Assembly: GCA_018388625.1 (NCBI GenBank)
Contig: CP074402.1
Location: 5,456,001-5,520,000 of the forward strand
Length of the DNA: 64,000 bases
Direction: 5' to 3'
Origin: Nocardiopsis eucommiae
GTDB lineage: Bacteria; Actinomycetota; Actinomycetes; Streptosporangiales; Streptosporangiaceae
Below, in pieces: positions 21,021-30,336 of the stretch. The position numbers and the translations under genes were made by a program. The number at the start of each line of letters is the position of its first letter. Position 1 is the stretch's first letter. The notes below the pieces were generated by a model. It searched no databases. It saw only the letters and a list, made by a program, of their open reading frames with translations, and was not told the DNA's origin.

Positions 21021-21691
21021 CGACAGGGACGACGACGGGGACGACGATTCGGGTGCTGCTCGCCGACGACCAGCAGATGGTCCGGACGGGTTTCCGCTAC
21101 ATGCTCGACGCCGAGGACGGGATCACGGTGGTCGGGGAGGCCGGTGACGGGCTGACGGCGGTCCGGCTCGCTGAGGAGCTGCGCCCGGACGTGGTGCTCA
21201 TGGACATCCGGATGCCGGGGATCGACGGGCTGGAGGCCACCCGTCGGCTGGCCGGTCCGGGCGTGGCCGACCCGCTCCGGGTGGTCGTGGTGACCACCTT
21301 CGACCTCGACGAGTACGTGCACGCCGCGCTGACCGGAGGCGCGGTGGGGTTCCTGCTCAAGGACGCGGGCCCGGCGCTCCTGATCGAGGCCGTGCGGGCC
21401 GCTGCGCGGGGCGACGCCATGGTCTCACCGCAGATCACCGTGCGCCTGCTCCAGCACTTCTCGACGGCCCGGGCGCCCCGGAGGGACCACACCGAGGGCG
21501 GGTTGACCGCGCGCGAGCTGGACATCGTGCGCACCGTCGCGCGGGGCCTCACCAACACCGAGGTCGCGGCGGAGCTGCACGTCACGGTGAGCACGGTCAA
21601 GACGCACCTGGCCCGCGTCCAGGAGAAGCTCGGCGCCCGCAACCGGGTGGAGGTCGCCGCCTGGGCGTACCGCAGCGGGCTGATGGACTGA
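21017..21691 (+). CDS. LuxR/NarL-family response regulator
   Basis: 224 residues. Receiver domain with acidic pocket LLADDQQM, phosphoacceptor Asp in DVVLMDIRMPGIDG, Thr in VVTTFD and Lys in FLLKDAG. The C-terminal LuxR HTH is LTARELDIVRTVARGLTNTEVAAELHVTVSTVKTHL. The best start is TTG 21017, which overlaps the kinase stop as TTGA. No in-frame ATG exists before the receiver. It forms a pair with the upstream kinase; targets are not evident. Confidence 0.88.
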   Translation: MTTGTTTGTTIRVLLADDQQMVRTGFRYMLDAEDGITVVGEAGDGLTAVRLAEELRPDVVLMDIRMPGIDGLEATRRLAGPGVADPLRVVVVTTFDLDEYVHAALTGGAVGFLLKDAGPALLIEAVRAAARGDAMVSPQITVRLLQHFSTARAPRRDHTEGGLTARELDIVRTVARGLTNTEVAAELHVTVSTVKTHLARVQEKLGARNRVEVAAWAYRSGLMD

Positions 21692-21826
21692 GGGCCCCGC
21701 CCGCTTGACGAAAAAGTGAGCGGGTTCTGACCCGTGAGGTCCGTGTCGCCCCGCGGGCACACCCACACCAACCGTGATGATCGGTGAGGAAATGGGCACC
21801 TGCGACACGACTGCGAGGAACGACCT

Positions 21827-22839
21827 ATGGCCACCATGCGCGCGGCCCGGCTGAACATCACCGACCGGACCCTCACGGTCACCGACGTCCCCCGCCCCGC
21901 CCCGGGCCCCGGCCAGGTCCTCGTCCGGGTCCGGGCGGCGGGTGTGTGCCTGTCCGACGCCCACCTCGTCGACGGCTCCCTGACCCCCTCCACCTCCGGG
22001 GCGACACCGTCACCCTGGGACACGAGGTGGCCGGGGTGGTCGAGGAGCTGGGCCCGGAGGTGTTCGACGTCGGGGTCGGGGACCGGGTGGCTCTCCAGGC
22101 CGGAGAGCACGACCGGCACGGCCGGTTGCTCACCCGGGGCGTGGACTACGACGGTGGGTGGGCCGAGTACGCGCTGGCCAGCGAGTCCACCCTGGTGCCC
22201 ATCCCGGACGGACTGCCCTTCGAGCAGGCCGCGATCATCCCCGACGCCGTCTCCACGCCCTGGGCCGCCGTGACCGCCACCGGCGACGTGCGCCCGGCGG
22301 AGGCCGTGGCCGTGTGGGGGGTGGGCGGCCTGGGCGCGCACGCCGTCCAGCTCCTGCGCATGGTGGGCGCCGCCCCGATCATCGCCGCCGACCCCGACGA
22401 GCGGGCGCGTGCCCGCGCGCTGGACTACGGGGCGGACGTGGCCCTGGACTCCACGACGCCGGACTTCCTCACCCGGATCGGCCAGCTCACCCACGGGCGG
22501 GGACTGGACGTCGCCTTCGACTTCGCGGGCGTGCCGATCGTGCGCGAGCAGGCCGTCCAGGTCCTCGGTGAGCACGGGCGCCTGGTGCTGGTCGGGCTGA
22601 CCGACAAGCCGTTGGAGGTGCGCGACGGCACCCGGTTCAGCTACCTGCGTCAGCAGGTCCTCGGCCACTACGGGTCGGAACCGGAACACGTGGTGCAGTT
22701 GGTGGACCTGGTCCGGGCGGGCCGCCTGGAGTTCAGCCGCTCCGTCAGCGGGACGTTCCCCCTGGAGGAGGCGCCCCAGGCGGTCGACCGGCTGGAGAGG
22801 CGGACCGGCGCACCGGTCCGCCTGGTCCTCACGCCCTGA
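21827..22839 (+). CDS. Zinc-type medium-chain alcohol dehydrogenase (one probable deletion)
   Basis: About 337 residues. A GroES-like domain with catalytic-zinc residues (AAGVCLSDAH, LGHEVAGVVEELG) is followed by a Rossmann domain AVWGVGGLGAHAVQLLRMVGA. The four-cysteine structural-zinc loop of classical ADHs is absent; the position reads ALQAGEHDRHGRLLTRGVDY. The frame changes near 21985 in a CCCC run. ATG 21827 has GAGGAA six bases upstream. Substrate unknown. Confidence 0.82.
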
Positions 22840-22857
22840 GGCCCCCGGGGCGGTCGG

Positions 22858-24359
22858 CTACCAGTTCGAGGGCCGGTAGTCCTTGAGGAAGCAGCCGTGC
22901 AGGTCCTCCCCGAGCTCCCCCGCACGATGGGGTCGTACACGCGGGCCGCGCCGTCCTCCAGGTCGAGGGGCGCGTGGAACCCTTCGGCGGCGATCCGCAC
23001 GCGGTCCGGGTGCGGCCGCTCGTCGGTGATCCACCCGGTGTCCACACTGGTCATGAGGATGCCGTCGGTCTCCAGCATCTCCTTGGCGCTGGTCCGGGTG
23101 AGCATGTTCAGCGAGGCCTTGGCCATGTTGGTGTGCGGGTGGCCGGGGCCCTTGTACCCGCGACCGAACACGCCCTCCATCGCGGACACGTTGACGATGT
23201 ACGCGCGCCGCGCGGAGGAGGCGGCCATCGCCGGGCGCAGCCGGTCCACCAGCAGGAAGGGCGCGCTCACGTTGCACAGCTGCACCTCCAGCATCTCCAC
23301 GGGGTCGACCCCGCCGATCCGCTGGGTCCAGCTGTTGACCGGTGCCAGGTCCGGCACGAGGCCGCCCGCGTCGATCGCCCCGGCCTGGTGCGCCCGGTCC
23401 GGGTGCGCCGCTCCGGTGGTCAGCGCCAGGGACGTGAGCATCTCCGGGGTCAGCGTGTGCGGTGGAACCTCGGCCACCTCGGACTCGGTGGCGCCCTCCA
23501 GCTCACGGGGGCGGACCCCGCCGAGCACCAGGGGTTCCGGCAGGCCCTCCCCGGTCAGCGGCTGGGCCTCGGCGGCGATCAGCGGGGCGTAGGAGCCCGG
23601 TGAGCGGCGCACGGTCTGCGCGGCGTTGTTGATGAGGATGTCCAGCGGCCCCTGTTCGGCCACCGAGTCGGCCAGCCGCACCACCTGGCCGGGGTCGCGC
23701 AGGTCGATGCCGACCACCCGCAGCCGGTGCAGCCACTGGTCGCTGTCGGGCATCGCGGCGAAGCGGCGCACGGCGTCGTTGGGGAAGCGCGTGGTGACGG
23801 TGGTGTGGGCGCCGTCGCGCAGGAGCCGCAGCGCGATGTACATGCCGATCTTGGCGCGGCCCCCGGTGAGCAGGGCCCGCCGCCCGGTCAGGTCGGTGCG
23901 GGCCTCGCGGCGCTGCCTGTTGAAGACGGCGCACTCCGGACAGAGCTGGTGGTAGAAGGCGTCGACCTCCTCGTACTTCTGCTTGCACACGTAACAGGGG
24001 CGGGCCTTGCGCAGCACCCCGGCGAGCTGTCGCCCGGGCTCCGCCGCGCCGTCCTCACCGGCGGCCAGGGCGCGGCTGGTCAGCGCGCGCCCGTTGGTCT
24101 CGTCGTCGATCCGGTCGGGGGCGGCCGTGGCGGTGGCGGCGAAGACGGCCTCGTCGTGGGCCCTGCGGGCGGCGTTGCGCTCCCTGCGCCGCCGCTCCTT
24201 CAGCGCCTTGAACAGTCGTGCGGTGCCCCGTTGGAGGGCCATGGAGTCGTCGTGGTCGGCGGGCAGGCCCTCCGCCTCCGCCAACACCTCCAGGCACACC
24301 CGAAGCCTGTCCGGGTCGATCCCGTCGACCGTGGTCCGCGTCACCGTTTCCGTCACCAC
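22858..24359 (-). CDS. Zinc-finger SDR-family protein with altered active site (one probable deletion)
   Basis: About 500 residues. The N-terminal 160 residues are helical and end in a four-cysteine knuckle (CYVCKQKYEEVDAFYHQLCPEC). An SDR domain follows, with glycine motif LLTGGRAKIGMYIALRLL and ILINNAAQTVRR. At the usual YxxxK the sequence is HTNMAKASLNML, so the lysine is kept but tyrosine is replaced by threonine. The frame changes near 22919 (YDPIVRG then ELGEDLHGCFLKDYRPSNW). The start is GTG 24359 or 24356. Neighbours do not suggest a pathway. It may bind nucleotide without acting as a normal reductase. Confidence 0.75.
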
Positions 24360-24531
24360 TGCATCCCGCCGCTGATCCTGGTGGCCTCCTGCCGGGCCAT
24401 CAGGAACCCTATGCGCACTCCGGGACCGGACGGTCGGGTGCGAAGGGGTCCGGGGAGCGGCGACCATGGGAGGTGAGTCAGCACTGGGAATCGACGCGTG
24501 GAGCCGGCGGCTCCACGGGCAGGGGAGATCC

Positions 24532-25083
24532 GTGAGCCAGCAGACGCCCGCCGAGGACGGCGCGGAGCGCGAGTTCGTGGTCCTGCTGGACGAGGCCCAC
24601 GAGCCGGTGGGTGTGGCCGACAAGGCCGTCGTCCACACCGAGGACACCCCGCTCCACCTGGCCTTCTCCTGCTACGTACGGGACCCGGAGGGTCGGGTGC
24701 TGCTCACTCGCCGCGCCCTCGGCAAGACCACCTGGCCCGGCGTGTGGACCAACGCGTGCTGCGGCCATCCCGCCCCCGGGGAGTCCATGGAGGAGGCGGT
24801 GCGCCGCAGGGTCCGCCAGGAACTGGGGATCGAGCTGACGGAGGTCACCGAGGCGCTCCCGGACTTCCGGTACCGCGCGGTGTCGGCCGAGGGGATCGTG
24901 GAGAACGAGTTCTGTCCGGTCTTCTGGGCCCGGACCGAGGACACTCCCGCCCCCGACGCGAACGAGGTCGCGGAGTTCACCTGGGCGGCCTGGCCGGACG
25001 TGGTCACGCTGGCCGACCGCACACCCTGGGTGATCAGCCCGTGGGCGGCGGAGCAGATTCCGCAGCTCAACGCCGCCCACTGA
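24532..25083 (+). CDS. idi: Isopentenyl-diphosphate delta-isomerase, type I
   Basis: 183 residues. A Nudix-fold isomerase converting IPP to DMAPP. The active-site Cys is in WTNACCGHPAPGES, and the Glu in the ENEFCPVF segment is present. The GTG at 24532 with AGGGGAG upstream is a better start than in-frame codons further upstream. It is monocistronic, not in a terpenoid cluster. Presence of type I idi implies an isoprenoid supply gene elsewhere. Confidence 0.92.
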   Translation: MSQQTPAEDGAEREFVVLLDEAHEPVGVADKAVVHTEDTPLHLAFSCYVRDPEGRVLLTRRALGKTTWPGVWTNACCGHPAPGESMEEAVRRRVRQELGIELTEVTEALPDFRYRAVSAEGIVENEFCPVFWARTEDTPAPDANEVAEFTWAAWPDVVTLADRTPWVISPWAAEQIPQLNAAH

Positions 25084-25161
25084 CCCTCGGCGGAGGTACT
25101 CCGCGTTCCTTCACGAAACCCCTGCACATCGCGGCGGGGAGGAACGACATAAGCTGGGACG

Positions 25162-26000
25162 ATGTCGAACACATCCCCTGGCCCCGGGTGGTCCCCTGGT
25201 GGCTACGACCCCCGACAGAACCACGGCGATCACGGAGAGCGACGTCTGCCTCCGTATCCGCCGCACCACGCACCGCCCGGACCGCCTCCGCCGCAGCCGC
25301 CCGCGAAGCCCGCGAGCGACATCAGGCCCGGCGGGATCGGCTTCCTCCTCACGAACCTGCTCTCCTGCGGCGGACTCAGCGTGTTCGCCTTCGGCTACGT
25401 CGCGATCCGCCACAGGTCCGCCGTGGCGGGAATCCTCGCGGTGGTCTGCCTGCCCCTCCTGTTCGTCTTCGGCGGCAGCGCGGAGGACAGCCTCCTGGAG
25501 AACGTCAGCCTGGGCGTCCTCGTCGTCTACACCCTCTCCGCCACGGCCTACCTGTTCCACGACGTCTACAACCTGAACTCCAAGCGCAACCGGAGACTGC
25601 GCGGCGAACCGGACGGGCCCGCGTCCAACGGCCCGGCCCCCGCCTCCGCGTCCGGGAGCCGCGCGCACCAGGGCAACGCGGAACTCCGCGCGATGGCCGC
25701 CGACCGCGCGCTGCGCCGCGAGGAGGCCCGCGCCCTGCTCGTGGACGACCCCGCCCTGGCGCGTGAACTGGGGATCGGCCGACCCGACCTGCGCACCGGC
25801 TACGACGACGGGGGCTCGTCGACCTCAACCGCGCGCCCGCCGAGGCGATCGCCGGACTGCCGGGCCTCACTTCCGAGCACGCCGACGCCCTGGTGGCCGC
25901 GCGGGAATCCGCCCCGTTCGTCTCGTTGCCGGACGCGCTGATCCGCGCCCAGCTGCCACCCCACCTGGAGGACGAGATCTCCGGTTACGCCGTCTTCTGA
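25162..26000 (+). CDS. Membrane protein with C-terminal ComEA-like helix-hairpin-helix (one probable deletion)
   Basis: About 279 residues. A proline/histidine-rich N terminus is followed by two or three membrane helices (FLLTNLLSCGGLSVFAFGYVAI, AVAGILAVVCLPLLFVFG, VSLGVLVVYTLSATAYLF) and a cytoplasmic part with a charged helical stretch. The end is an HhH motif of the DNA-uptake ComEA type: VDLNRAPAEAIAGLPGL and HADALVAARES. The frame changes near 25812 in a GGGGG run. Related proteins occur next to other genes in actinomycetes. A DNA-binding role is inferred only from the HhH. Confidence 0.7.
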
Positions 26001-26056
26001 GCCCGGCGGCGGGGTAGGTACGCATCGCCAGCCCCCTCCGAGATGGAGCGCACCGC

Positions 26057-26745
26057 ATGCCCCCTCACGCGCACGCCCCCGTCCGCCCCGCCGCCCTCGT
26101 CCTCGACGCCCTCGACACCCTCTTCCCCCTCGGACCGCTGGAGTGGCGCTTCCGCGAGGCGGGCATCCCCCGGGTGCTCATGACCCGCTGGTGCGACCAC
26201 CTTCTGAGGGACGCGTTCGCGCTGTCCCTGCTGGGTGGCGAGCGGACCTTCGAGGACGTGGAGCGGGGCTCCCTGAGGGACATCACCGGACACCAGATCG
26301 CCCCGGCCGCCGAGGACGTGATCATCGACGGGCTCGGCCGCCTCGACCCCCGGCCCGAGGCTGCGACGGCGCTCTCGGCCGCCCACGAACGGGGCGTCCG
26401 GACGGCGGTGCTCGGCCACGGCGACGACGGACGGCTCCGCCCGCTGCTCGAACGCTCCGGGCTCGCGCTGGAACCACTCGCCGGGGTCGGGGGCACGTCG
26501 GCGTGGAAACCGGCCCGCGAGCCCTACCTCGCGGCCGCCCGGGAACTGGAGGTGCCCCCGGAGCGGCTGGGACTGGTCACGGCGCACGGCTGGGACGCGG
26601 CGGGGGCCGCCGGGCCGGACTCGTGACGGGGTGGACGGCCCACCTGGAGGGGCGCTTCCCGTCCGTCTTCCCCCGCCCCGACGTCGAGGGACGGGACCTG
26701 CTCCAGACCGTGGAACGGCTCCTCGACCTCCCCGAGCCCGCCTAG
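26057..26745 (+). CDS. HAD-superfamily hydrolase, 2-haloacid dehalogenase-like (one probable deletion)
   Basis: About 229 residues. The nucleophile motif is LVLDALDTLF, followed by a helical cap. Motif II is probably in TAVLGHGDDG, the Lys in SAWKPAREPYLAAA, and motif III in VTAHGWDAAGA. The layout is that of haloacid dehalogenase type II / phosphatase enzymes. The frame changes near 26608 in a GC run. The substrate cannot be told from sequence. Confidence 0.75.
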
Positions 26746-26749
26746 GCGG

Positions 26750-27049
26750 TCACTCCTCCCAGCTCCGGTCGTACGCGGGGTGGCCCCGGTACACGGAGGC
26801 CAGGTACTTCACCGCGAGCCGCCAGGCCAGCAGCTCGGACCAGGGGTCACCGCCGACGTTCGGCACCGGGGCGGAGGGGTCGACGATACGCATGCTCGCG
26901 TCGTGCGCCTCGGTGTAGCCCCGGACGATCCCGCGTTTGGCCGCGACCTCGGCCAGCGCCCGTTCGCGGCCGCGTGAGCCCACGGGAACGGCCCTGGACG
27001 CGCGTTCGTCCTCGTCCAGGCGCGCGTTCAGGAACTCGACGATGGTCAA
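26750..27049 (-). CDS. DUF6221-like small protein
   Basis: 99 residues. The start VEFLNARLDEDERAS and the later REALVAE-like helix (RERALAEVAAKRGIVRGYTEAHD) plus the end LAWRLAVKYLASVYRGHPAYDRSW match a widespread actinomycete family of unknown function often seen near mobile genes. TTG 27049 with GAGGAG upstream is preferred. No mobile element was seen here. Confidence 0.7.
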   Translation of the reverse strand: MTIVEFLNARLDEDERASRAVPVGSRGRERALAEVAAKRGIVRGYTEAHDASMRIVDPSAPVPNVGGDPWSELLAWRLAVKYLASVYRGHPAYDRSWEE

Positions 27050-27146
27050 CGGACCACTCCTCTTCTCTGCCCCCAAAGTCCCGTACGGGGTTCAGTATCC
27101 GGCAAACGTCCCCCTTCGGGCCACTCGGCACGATCCTCCCCACCCG

Positions 27147-28013
27147 TCACTCCTCCGGGCGGCCGCCCTCCTTGTCGCAGCCCTCGAACTGGGGCACGGA
27201 CATGACCAGGTCCAGGTCGGTGTCGCCGAACCACTTGTCCAGGCTCGCCTCGGCCGCTCCGCTCTGGAACATCCCGTCGATCGCCCTGTTCACGGCCTCG
27301 CAGCCCGCCACGTCGCCCTTGGGCAGGCCCACCCCGTACCTCTCCTCGGTGAACGGGCTGTTCACGAACTGGAACGCGTCGGGGTCCTCGTCCAGGAACC
27401 CGGCGAGGATCAGGTCGTCCGTGGACACCGCGTCGATCTCGCCGTCCCTGAGCTGGTCGACGCAGTCGCTGTAGGTCCTCGGCTTCTTGACCTTCTCCAC
27501 AGCGACGTCGAACTCCTCCTGGACCCGGATCGCGGAGTTGGAACCGTCTCCCTGACAGATCACCTTTCCCTCCAGATCGGCCACCCCCGCACGCTCTGGT
27601 CCCCCTTCCGCACAAGGATGTCCTGTTTGGCCACGTAGTAGGGGCCCGCGAAGGTCACCTGGGTACCGCGCGCGGGGTGATGGAGTAGGTCGCCACGACC
27701 ATGTCCACCTGCCCCTCCCTCAGTCTCTTCTCACGCACGTCGGAGGTGATGGGCACGAAGTCGACGTCGCTGATCCCCAGTTCCTCGGCGATGTGGTTCG
27801 CCACGTCCACGTCGAACCCCTGGAACTCCCCGCTCTCGCCCTCCAACCCCACCCCGGGCTGGTCGGCCTTGACCCCGATCGTGACCGACTCCTTGTCGAG
27901 CAGGGACTCCACGGTCGGCTCCCCTCCCCCGCCGCCGAGCAGGCGGTCAGCGCCAGGATCGCCACGCCGGACAGAGCCGCCACGGCCCTGCCCCGGCCTC
28001 CTCGCAACCACAT
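27147..28013 (-). CDS. glnH: GlnH-like amino-acid-binding lipoprotein (three probable deletions)
   Basis: About 289 residues. The signal peptide ends in a lipobox (LALTAC), then a type-3 solute-binding domain: VTIGVKADQPGVGL, FQGFDVDVANHIAEELG, VDMVVATYSITP, VTFAGPYYVAKQDILV, SDCVDQLRDGEIDAVSTDD, RYGVGLPKGD. Such proteins bind glutamate, glutamine or aspartate outside the membrane. No ABC permease or ATPase is adjacent. Its neighbour is a GlnX-like membrane protein and a PknG-like kinase, so sensing is more likely than transport. Frame changes fall near 27930, 27670 and 27597. Confidence 0.83.
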
Positions 28014-28071
28014 GGTCCCGTTCCTCTCTCGGGGGCTTCCTCGCGCACGGACGGTCCCGCGCCCGCCGGGC

Positions 28072-29646
28072 TCACCGGTACTCCGCCAATCGGGGTCGGA
28101 CCCCCGCCACGACCAGGGCGAACAGCGCCAGAGTGCCGAGGGGAAGCCCCCAGGTCCACGGGGACAGGAGCGCCTGGCCCTTGCGAATGCCCTCCTCGTA
28201 CTCGTTCCTGTGCGTCTCGGCCAGGGTGTCCAGGGCGTCCTCGTGCTGGCGGAACAGGCCGTCCTCGGTGTCCGCCACCTCCATGCGGATACCGATGGCC
28301 CCCGCCGCGTCGCCTTCGGCCGCGGCGGCGCGCATGCGCTCGTCCGCCTCCTGGACCGCGACGAAGGTGGTGAGCACCCTCCCGAGGGAGTCCTCCTCGC
28401 CCTCCAACAGCGCCTCCTGGGCGTTCCTCCCCAGATAACCGAGGGTGCCGGGGTCTCCCTCCGGATCGTCCTTGTCGGACCCGCGAGGCCCGGGCAGCGC
28501 CGGATAGGCGCCCGGGATCTCCCCGACCGCCTCGTAGTAGTTCGGCAACGTGCGGACGTTGCGGAACAGCACCTGCTGGGCCCGTTCCAGGTACACCTGT
28601 TGGTAGGTGTCGGCCCTCTCGTCGTCGATCAGGTACCGGCTCTGGTCGGCCTGCATGTCGGTGGCGATCGCCCCGGCCCGGGAGAGCGCCATGGCCGGGT
28701 CCAACCCGTCCTCCTTGGCGGCCACCTCATGCCCCTCGCTGCCCCCCAGTGCCAGAACGACCCCGGTGGTCAGCATCGCCGCACCGGCCGTCGCCACCAG
28801 CAGGGCGACGTTGAACCGGCGACGGAAGCGCACCCGCAGGTAGAGCTGGAGGGCCAGGAGCGACCCCACCGTCACCGCACCGGCGGCGCCGACCCACGCG
28901 CGCCCGGACGTCACCGTCAGCCGACCCTCCTCGTGGCTCTCGCGCACGATCGCCGACGACTCCAGCCCCAGGTTGAAGGCCTTGGGCAACAGTTCGGTGT
29001 GCATCAGCCGGGTGGCGTCCCGGTACGCCGCGAGCGCTTCGGGATCCACCTCGCCCGGCGGGGCCCCCGCGGCGTCGTTGGCCTGGAGCGCCCGCTCGGC
29101 CTCCTGGTGGTAGGCGCCGAGGTTGCTGAGGAGCGCGTGGACGTTCCTCTGCCCGTTGTCAGCGGCTCCCTCGCCCGCGTCGTCGCCCGTGTGCTCCTCG
29201 ACGGCCCCCTCACGCGGGTCCTCGCCCCCTGTCAGGGAGACCACCTCCAGGAGGACCTCGTCGGCCCTCTCCCGGTTGAGGTCGTAACGACGCTGTGCGG
29301 CCTCGCGCCCGGAACCGAGGTCGCGGTCCGTGCCCATGAGCAGCATGTCCGCCACGCTGGCGTCCATGGCGGCCAGGTTCAGGTAGAGGCCCGTGGTGTT
29401 CAGGGCCTGTTGTCCGGCACCGTCGCCCAGGACGGCCAGGCCCTCACGGGCCTGGTTGAGGGTCACAGACGCGGAGCCGAACAGACCGGCGACGGTGACC
29501 ACGCACAGCAACGTCAGGGCCCACACCCGGGCTGGGGTGGTCCGCGCCGACACGCGCACGCGCGGCCACCAGGCCCGGGTCCGTCGTCCGGGGGCCGGTG
29601 CGGGCGTGGGGTCGTGCTCGGATTCGGGGGCATCAACGGGGTTCAC
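28072..29646 (-). CDS. glnX: GlnX-like four-helix membrane sensor
   Basis: About 524 residues, intact. Topology: helix 1 (RVWALTLLCVVTVAGLFGSASV), a large external helical domain, helices 2 and 3 close together (AWVGAAGAVTVGSLLALQLYL and NVALLVATAGAAMLTTGVVLAL), a second external helical domain, and helix 4 (WGLPLGTLALFALVVAGV) ending in a 7-residue cytoplasmic tail. This is the layout of mycobacterial Rv0412c/GlnX, which passes the GlnH signal across the membrane to PknG. GTG 29646 overlaps the FHA stop; ATG 29673 is an alternative. Confidence 0.8.
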   Translation of the reverse strand: MNPVDAPESEHDPTPAPAPGRRTRAWWPRVRVSARTTPARVWALTLLCVVTVAGLFGSASVTLNQAREGLAVLGDGAGQQALNTTGLYLNLAAMDASVADMLLMGTDRDLGSGREAAQRRYDLNRERADEVLLEVVSLTGGEDPREGAVEEHTGDDAGEGAADNGQRNVHALLSNLGAYHQEAERALQANDAAGAPPGEVDPEALAAYRDATRLMHTELLPKAFNLGLESSAIVRESHEEGRLTVTSGRAWVGAAGAVTVGSLLALQLYLRVRFRRRFNVALLVATAGAAMLTTGVVLALGGSEGHEVAAKEDGLDPAMALSRAGAIATDMQADQSRYLIDDERADTYQQVYLERAQQVLFRNVRTLPNYYEAVGEIPGAYPALPGPRGSDKDDPEGDPGTLGYLGRNAQEALLEGEEDSLGRVLTTFVAVQEADERMRAAAAEGDAAGAIGIRMEVADTEDGLFRQHEDALDTLAETHRNEYEEGIRKGQALLSPWTWGLPLGTLALFALVVAGVRPRLAEYR

Positions 29647-30328
29647 CCCTTCTGGATGATGATGACGGTCCATGCGCCGACGTAGATCCGGTCGCTGTCA
29701 TTCAGGGGGACCTCCACGTGGTGGGGGATGGGGTTGGCCGTCCCGTTGATGGTGGTCCCGTTGGTCGACCCGGGGTCGAGGAGCGACCAGGTGTCACCGG
29801 GGCGGGCCAGCAGGATCGCGTGGATGTGCGAGATCGCGGGGTCTCCCCGGGCCCGCCGAGGTCGATCTCCGGGGTGAACCCCCTCGACCTGCTGTGCCGT
29901 CCGACGTGCACGCGGTCGCCCTGGAGACTCACCCGGCGCGGTCTTCCCCGCGGGGAAGACGATCCGGTTCGGGTCGAGCAGGCCCTGGTTGACCATGTAC
30001 TGGTAGTAGGCGGGATCGGCCGCGACCACGGCACGCCAGCGCGAGCCCGGGACCGCGCCGTCGCGTGTGGAGCCGCGCCGGTGGTGGCTCCCGGACTGGG
30101 AGGCGAAGTCGTAGCCGCACTCCTCACAGAAGCGGCCCGCCCGGGAGGTGCCGCACTGCGGGCAGGGGCCTCCCTGGTCGCCGGTCGGGGCCTGGGGGGT
30201 GTCCGGAGGGGTACGGGCGGGGTCGGGGGGTGGGCGGGGGTCGGTACGGACGGTGTCCGGAAGCGTAGTCCGCAGGTGTCGCAGAAGTCGTCGGCCGTGG
30301 TGTGGTGCCCCGATGGGCAACGCGGCAT
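29643..30328 (-). CDS. Zinc-ribbon plus FHA-domain protein (about four probable deletions)
   Basis: About 229 residues. The N terminus has two short zinc-binding units, CPSGHHTTADDFCDTCG and CPQCGTSRAGRFCEECG. A linker follows, then an FHA domain: VSLQGDRVHVGRHSRSRG, EIDLGGPG, ISHIHAILLARPGDTW, LLDPGSTNGTTING, and DSDRIYVGAWTVIII. FHA domains bind phosphothreonine, so it is a likely reader or substrate of the PknG-like kinase, comparable to GarA. Frame changes fall near 30195, 29950 (two bases) and 29853; the reading between them rests on FHA conservation. ATG 30328 has AGGAGGG upstream. Confidence 0.75.
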
Positions 30329-30336
30329 GGTCCCTC

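Noticed and set aside
27147..28013. glnH as a pseudogene
   Set aside because: All three frame changes are single-base losses in GC runs like those in essential genes such as prfC, and the encoded protein is otherwise fully conserved.
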